In this document: positions 5,467 to 7,983 of the stretch, one piece after another
Position numbering within the stretch: the stretch's first letter is position 1
Layout of the letters: each line of letters opens with the position of its first letter
From: Candidatus Avacholeplasma faecigallinarum
GTDB taxonomy: Bacteria > Bacillota_I > Bacilli_A > Acholeplasmatales > Anaeroplasmataceae
Length of the DNA: 7,983 nucleotides
Assembly: GCA_018715825.1 (NCBI GenBank)
Contig: DVKU01000195.1
Coordinates: forward strand, 1 to 7,983
Reading direction: 5' to 3'
Made by a program: the position numbers and the translations under genes
Notes under the pieces: model-generated
The model's input: only the letters and a program-made list of their open reading frames with translations
Told to the model about the DNA's origin: nothing
Database searches by the model: none

Positions 5467-7724
5467 TAGACAAGAGTAGCCTTTCTATCTTTATAGCGAT
5501 TAAAATAATGTATGCTAAAGCCTAATATTATAAAGAATGCCAAGAAAATAAAACTACTCCACCACCATGATAGTACTAAATATACCATCATTGAAACAAA
5601 ATATGAGGTTGCTAGCCAAAACAAAATTGTTGACCCAAACTTTTTATTAGGAAGCTCAGCTTTTGCTGTAGCAACAGCGGCAAAGCAAGGGATTGTTGTC
5701 ATATTAAATAGTATAAACGCAATCAAGGCAGGCCAGGTTATACCTGTTCCTCTAATCATTTCCACTGTAGCAACTATATCAGCTCCATCGGTGCTAGTAT
5801 CTATTGTAGATCCTACTATACAAGCAGCAAGTGCACCAAAGGTTGCAATAACATTCTCCTTAGCTATCAGACCAGTTATGGCAGCCACTACAAAGACAAA
5901 GCTAAATTGTCTTTCAAGTTGCCAGCCAAATCCAAGTGGTGTAAATAGTGGAGTGATTAACTGACCTAAGCCAGCTAAAATTGATTTTTCTATTTCTTCA
6001 TCAGCTAAGAATTGCCAATTCCAGGAAAAATGACTTAAAAACCAAATTGCAATTGTAGATGCCAAAATAATAGTGAATGCTTTTTTTATAAAATGCTTAA
6101 CCTTATCCCATAAATGAATCATCAAGGCTTTAAACTTAGGCATGTGATAAGTCGGAAGCTCCATAATAAATGGAGAAACCTCTCCTCGCATTGTCGTTTT
6201 ACGCATTATCAAAATCGCAACTACAGCTGTCAGCATACCCATAACATACATACTATAGGTAATAAAATCAGCATTATTAAAGCCAAATATTTGACAAATT
6301 CCACCGGCAATTGCAGTTAAAATTGGTAATTTAGCTCCACAACTAAAGAAGGGAATAACTCTTATAGTGGCAGTTCTTTCCTTATCATCTGCCAAAGTTC
6401 TAGTATTTATCATTGCTGGAACGGAACAACCAAAGCCCATAATCATAGGTAAAAAGGCTCTACCTGTTAAACCAAATTTTCTAAATATTCTATCCAATAT
6501 AAAGGCTACACGAGCCATATAGCCAGTATCCTCTAAAATAGAGAAAAACAAAAACAATAGTAAAATTTGAGGCAAAAATGATAAAACAGCAAATAATCCT
6601 CCTAAAACACCATCACAAATTAATCCCGAAACCCAATCCGGAGATGTAGATAACCATGATCCCACAAGATTTGTAATGCCAGATGTTATACAATCTAAAA
6701 AGTTAAATAGGATAACACCAATCGAGTTTATGCCATTTTCGGTATAAAATAATCCTTCAAAAAAGCTACCTTCAAAGCTTGGAGCATTAAACTTTATAAG
6801 TCCACCTAAGAAAAACAAATTTTCTGAAAATGTTAAATGAAATATTAAAAATAATATTAACAAAAATATTGGGATACCAGCCCATTTATTAGTTAAAACC
6901 TTATCAATTTTATCAGAGCTTGATAAATAATCATATACATTGTTTACCTTATGAGTTTTACAAACACTATATTTTTCGGTTATATATTGATAACGATGAT
7001 CGGCGATTATTGCCTCTAAATCACTACCAAATGTATCATCATTAAAGGTTTTTTTAAATTCAACGACCACCTTTGCTAGATTAGGATGATCTTTAACCTC
7101 TAATTCATCCATTTCAATAAGCTTTATGGCATGAAATAATGGGTGGGGAATATCAAGACCTGTGAAAGCTGCCTTACAATCAGAAATTAAATGAGATAAG
7201 GATTTATCCTGTAAAATAGTGAAGGCCTCTCTTTTTTTTACAGATTCCTTGATAGCAATCTCCATTAATAAATCTAAATTATCATCCTTTTGAGCAGAAA
7301 TTGAGACGACGGGAACACCTATAGCCTTGCTCAATTTATCTACATTAATAGAATCACCATTTTTCTTAACTATATCCATCATATTTAATGCTACAACTAT
7401 TGGAACATCTATTTCTAAAAGCTGGGTAGTTAAATAAAGATTTCTTTCTAAATTAGATGCATCAACAACATTTATAATGCAATCAGGCTTTTCCTCTAAA
7501 ATATAATTTCTAGATATTACCTCTTCAGGAGTATAAGGTGATAAGGAATATATACCAGGTAAATCAATGATAGCAACAGGCTCACTACCCTTCTTATATA
7601 TACCATCCTTCTTCTCTACTGTAACACCTGGCCAGTTTCCAACATGCGCTGTTGAACCAGTCAAAGAGTTGAATAATGTCGTTTTTCCACAATTGGGATT
7701 TCCTGCTAGTGCAAATCTTTTCAT
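5466..7724 (-). CDS. feoB: Ferrous iron transporter FeoB
   Basis: Seen: 752 residues from the chosen ATG at 7724. N-terminal G domain: G1 GNPNCGKT (8-15), G2 T35 in NWPGVT, G3 DLPG (54-57), G4 NMMD (114-117), G5 around SAQK (143-146). A helical guanine-dissociation-inhibitor-like stretch (about 165-275) leads to a membrane domain with about eight or more hydrophobic helices. Gate motifs are present: GFGCSVPA (430-437, C433), FFSCGAKLP (459-467, C462) and TIPCFAA (677-683, C680). Length is normal for the family. The ATG is preferred over a GTG at 7745 because the ribosome site GGAGG (7738-7734) lies between them, 9 bases before the ATG. Known: FeoB imports Fe(II) across the inner membrane, with GTP hydrolysis linked to transport. 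It follows feoA by 4 bp. Regulation by an iron repressor is likely, but the promoter is outside the window. Confidence 0.97.
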   Translation of the reverse strand: MKRFALAGNPNCGKTTLFNSLTGSTAHVGNWPGVTVEKKDGIYKKGSEPVAIIDLPGIYSLSPYTPEEVISRNYILEEKPDCIINVVDASNLERNLYLTTQLLEIDVPIVVALNMMDIVKKNGDSINVDKLSKAIGVPVVSISAQKDDNLDLLMEIAIKESVKKREAFTILQDKSLSHLISDCKAAFTGLDIPHPLFHAIKLIEMDELEVKDHPNLAKVVVEFKKTFNDDTFGSDLEAIIADHRYQYITEKYSVCKTHKVNNVYDYLSSSDKIDKVLTNKWAGIPIFLLILFLIFHLTFSENLFFLGGLIKFNAPSFEGSFFEGLFYTENGINSIGVILFNFLDCITSGITNLVGSWLSTSPDWVSGLICDGVLGGLFAVLSFLPQILLLFLFFSILEDTGYMARVAFILDRIFRKFGLTGRAFLPMIMGFGCSVPAMINTRTLADDKERTATIRVIPFFSCGAKLPILTAIAGGICQIFGFNNADFITYSMYVMGMLTAVVAILIMRKTTMRGEVSPFIMELPTYHMPKFKALMIHLWDKVKHFIKKAFTIILASTIAIWFLSHFSWNWQFLADEEIEKSILAGLGQLITPLFTPLGFGWQLERQFSFVFVVAAITGLIAKENVIATFGALAACIVGSTIDTSTDGADIVATVEMIRGTGITWPALIAFILFNMTTIPCFAAVATAKAELPNKKFGSTILFWLATSYFVSMMVYLVLSWWWSSFIFLAFFIILGFSIHYFNRYKDRKATLV

Positions 7725-7728
7725 TGAC

Positions 7729-7962
7729 TTAATCCTCCAATTCACAAATTACAAGGCTTGCCTCAGCCATTCTTAAAGTTAACTCATAGCGCCTTAAAAC
7801 TATTTCAATAGGATCTCCAAGAGGAGCCTTTTTTCTTATAAAAACCATAGTTCCAGGAGTGATTCCCATATCAAGCAATCTTCTTCTTAAGACTCCTTCT
7901 CCTAAAACATTCTTTACTATGGCCTTTTGACCAATATTTAGTTCATCTAATCTCTTTTGCAT
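7729..7962 (-). CDS. feoA: Ferrous iron transport accessory protein FeoA
   Basis: Seen: 77 residues, the usual FeoA size. The SH3-like core is recognisable in RRRLLDMGITPG (26-37), the loop APLGDP (46-51) and LRMAEASLV (63-71). ATG at 7962 is preceded by GGGAGG 8 bases upstream. The last codons contain the ribosome site of feoB, and the stop is 4 bp before the feoB ATG. Known: FeoA is a small cytoplasmic protein needed for FeoB-driven Fe(II) uptake, probably by binding FeoB. The 21 bases to its right are too short to tell whether a second feoA or the operon promoter comes next. Confidence 0.95.
   Translation of the reverse strand: MQKRLDELNIGQKAIVKNVLGEGVLRRRLLDMGITPGTMVFIRKKAPLGDPIEIVLRRYELTLRMAEASLVICELED
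7734..7738 (-). promoter_or_regulatory. Ribosome binding site that sets the feoB start
   Basis: GGAGG, read on the minus strand within the last codons of feoA, is 9 bases before the ATG at 7724. An upstream in-frame GTG at 7745 lies before this site and would add seven residues (MNWRIKS) not expected in front of the family's MKRFALAGNP start. Confidence 0.85.
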
Positions 7963-7983
7963 AAAAAATCCTCCCTCATTTTC

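Noticed and set aside
5512..5964. Plus-strand frame of 150 codons opposite feoB
   Set aside because: Antisense of the conserved FeoB membrane domain; no family resemblance and no promoter or ribosome site.
6114..6320. Plus-strand frame of 68 codons opposite feoB
   Set aside because: Antisense shadow of feoB with no independent support.
7725..7745. Longer feoB start at GTG 7745
   Set aside because: The ribosome site lies downstream of this GTG and 9 bases before the ATG at 7724; the added seven residues are just the end of feoA in another frame.
7567..7776. Plus-strand frame of 69 codons opposite feoB and feoA
   Set aside because: It spans the antisense of the G domain and the feoA end; no start signal.
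1..7983. Mycoplasma-type genetic code, CRISPR array, insertion sequence or tRNA
   Set aside because: TGA acts as a stop (peptidase gene) and Trp is TGG; I saw no regularly spaced repeats, transposase motifs or tRNA-like folds.

Overview
This is an AT-rich window from a Gram-positive-type (Bacillota) genome. Every gene I can support is on the minus strand, with strong AGGAGG-type ribosome binding sites, near-consensus sigma-A promoters and rho-independent terminators. TGA is used as a stop and Trp is encoded by TGG, so this is the standard bacterial code, not the Mycoplasma code. A host-associated member of the Erysipelotrichia/Clostridia/Bacilli groups would fit, but the sequence alone does not fix the taxon.

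Reading from right to left, in the direction of transcription, there are three units. (1) An iron(II) uptake operon: feoA (7729-7962), feoB (5466-7724) and a 57-residue FeoB-associated Cys-rich membrane protein (5293-5466) that fuses onto the feoB stop codon. It ends at a perfect 9-bp stem terminator (5256-5278). (2) A single-gene unit for a CNNM/CorC-HlyC-type membrane protein (3806-5140). It is driven by a full-consensus promoter (TTGACA, 17 bp, TATAAT) with an 18-bp palindrome at the predicted transcription start, and ends at a long branched hairpin. (3) A tightly packed operon starting at a promoter at 3697-3725: HprK-like kinase, stand-alone PqqD-like recognition protein, S26-type serine peptidase, ABC exporter, and a nucleotidyltransferase that runs off the left edge. 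Its junctions are overlaps of 10, 4 and 8 bp and one gap of 9 bp.

The third operon is the most interesting part. A PqqD-like protein binds leader peptides of ribosomally made, modified peptides (RiPPs). A HprK-like kinase and a nucleotidyltransferase are the kind of accessory tailoring enzymes seen beside lasso-peptide genes in Bacillota. A peptidase and an exporter would cleave and export the product. There is no lasso cyclase, no transglutaminase-like B2 protease, no radical SAM enzyme and no precursor peptide in the window. The set is therefore either an incomplete view of a RiPP locus continuing left of position 1, or an undescribed variant in which an S26 peptidase takes the leader-cleaving role.
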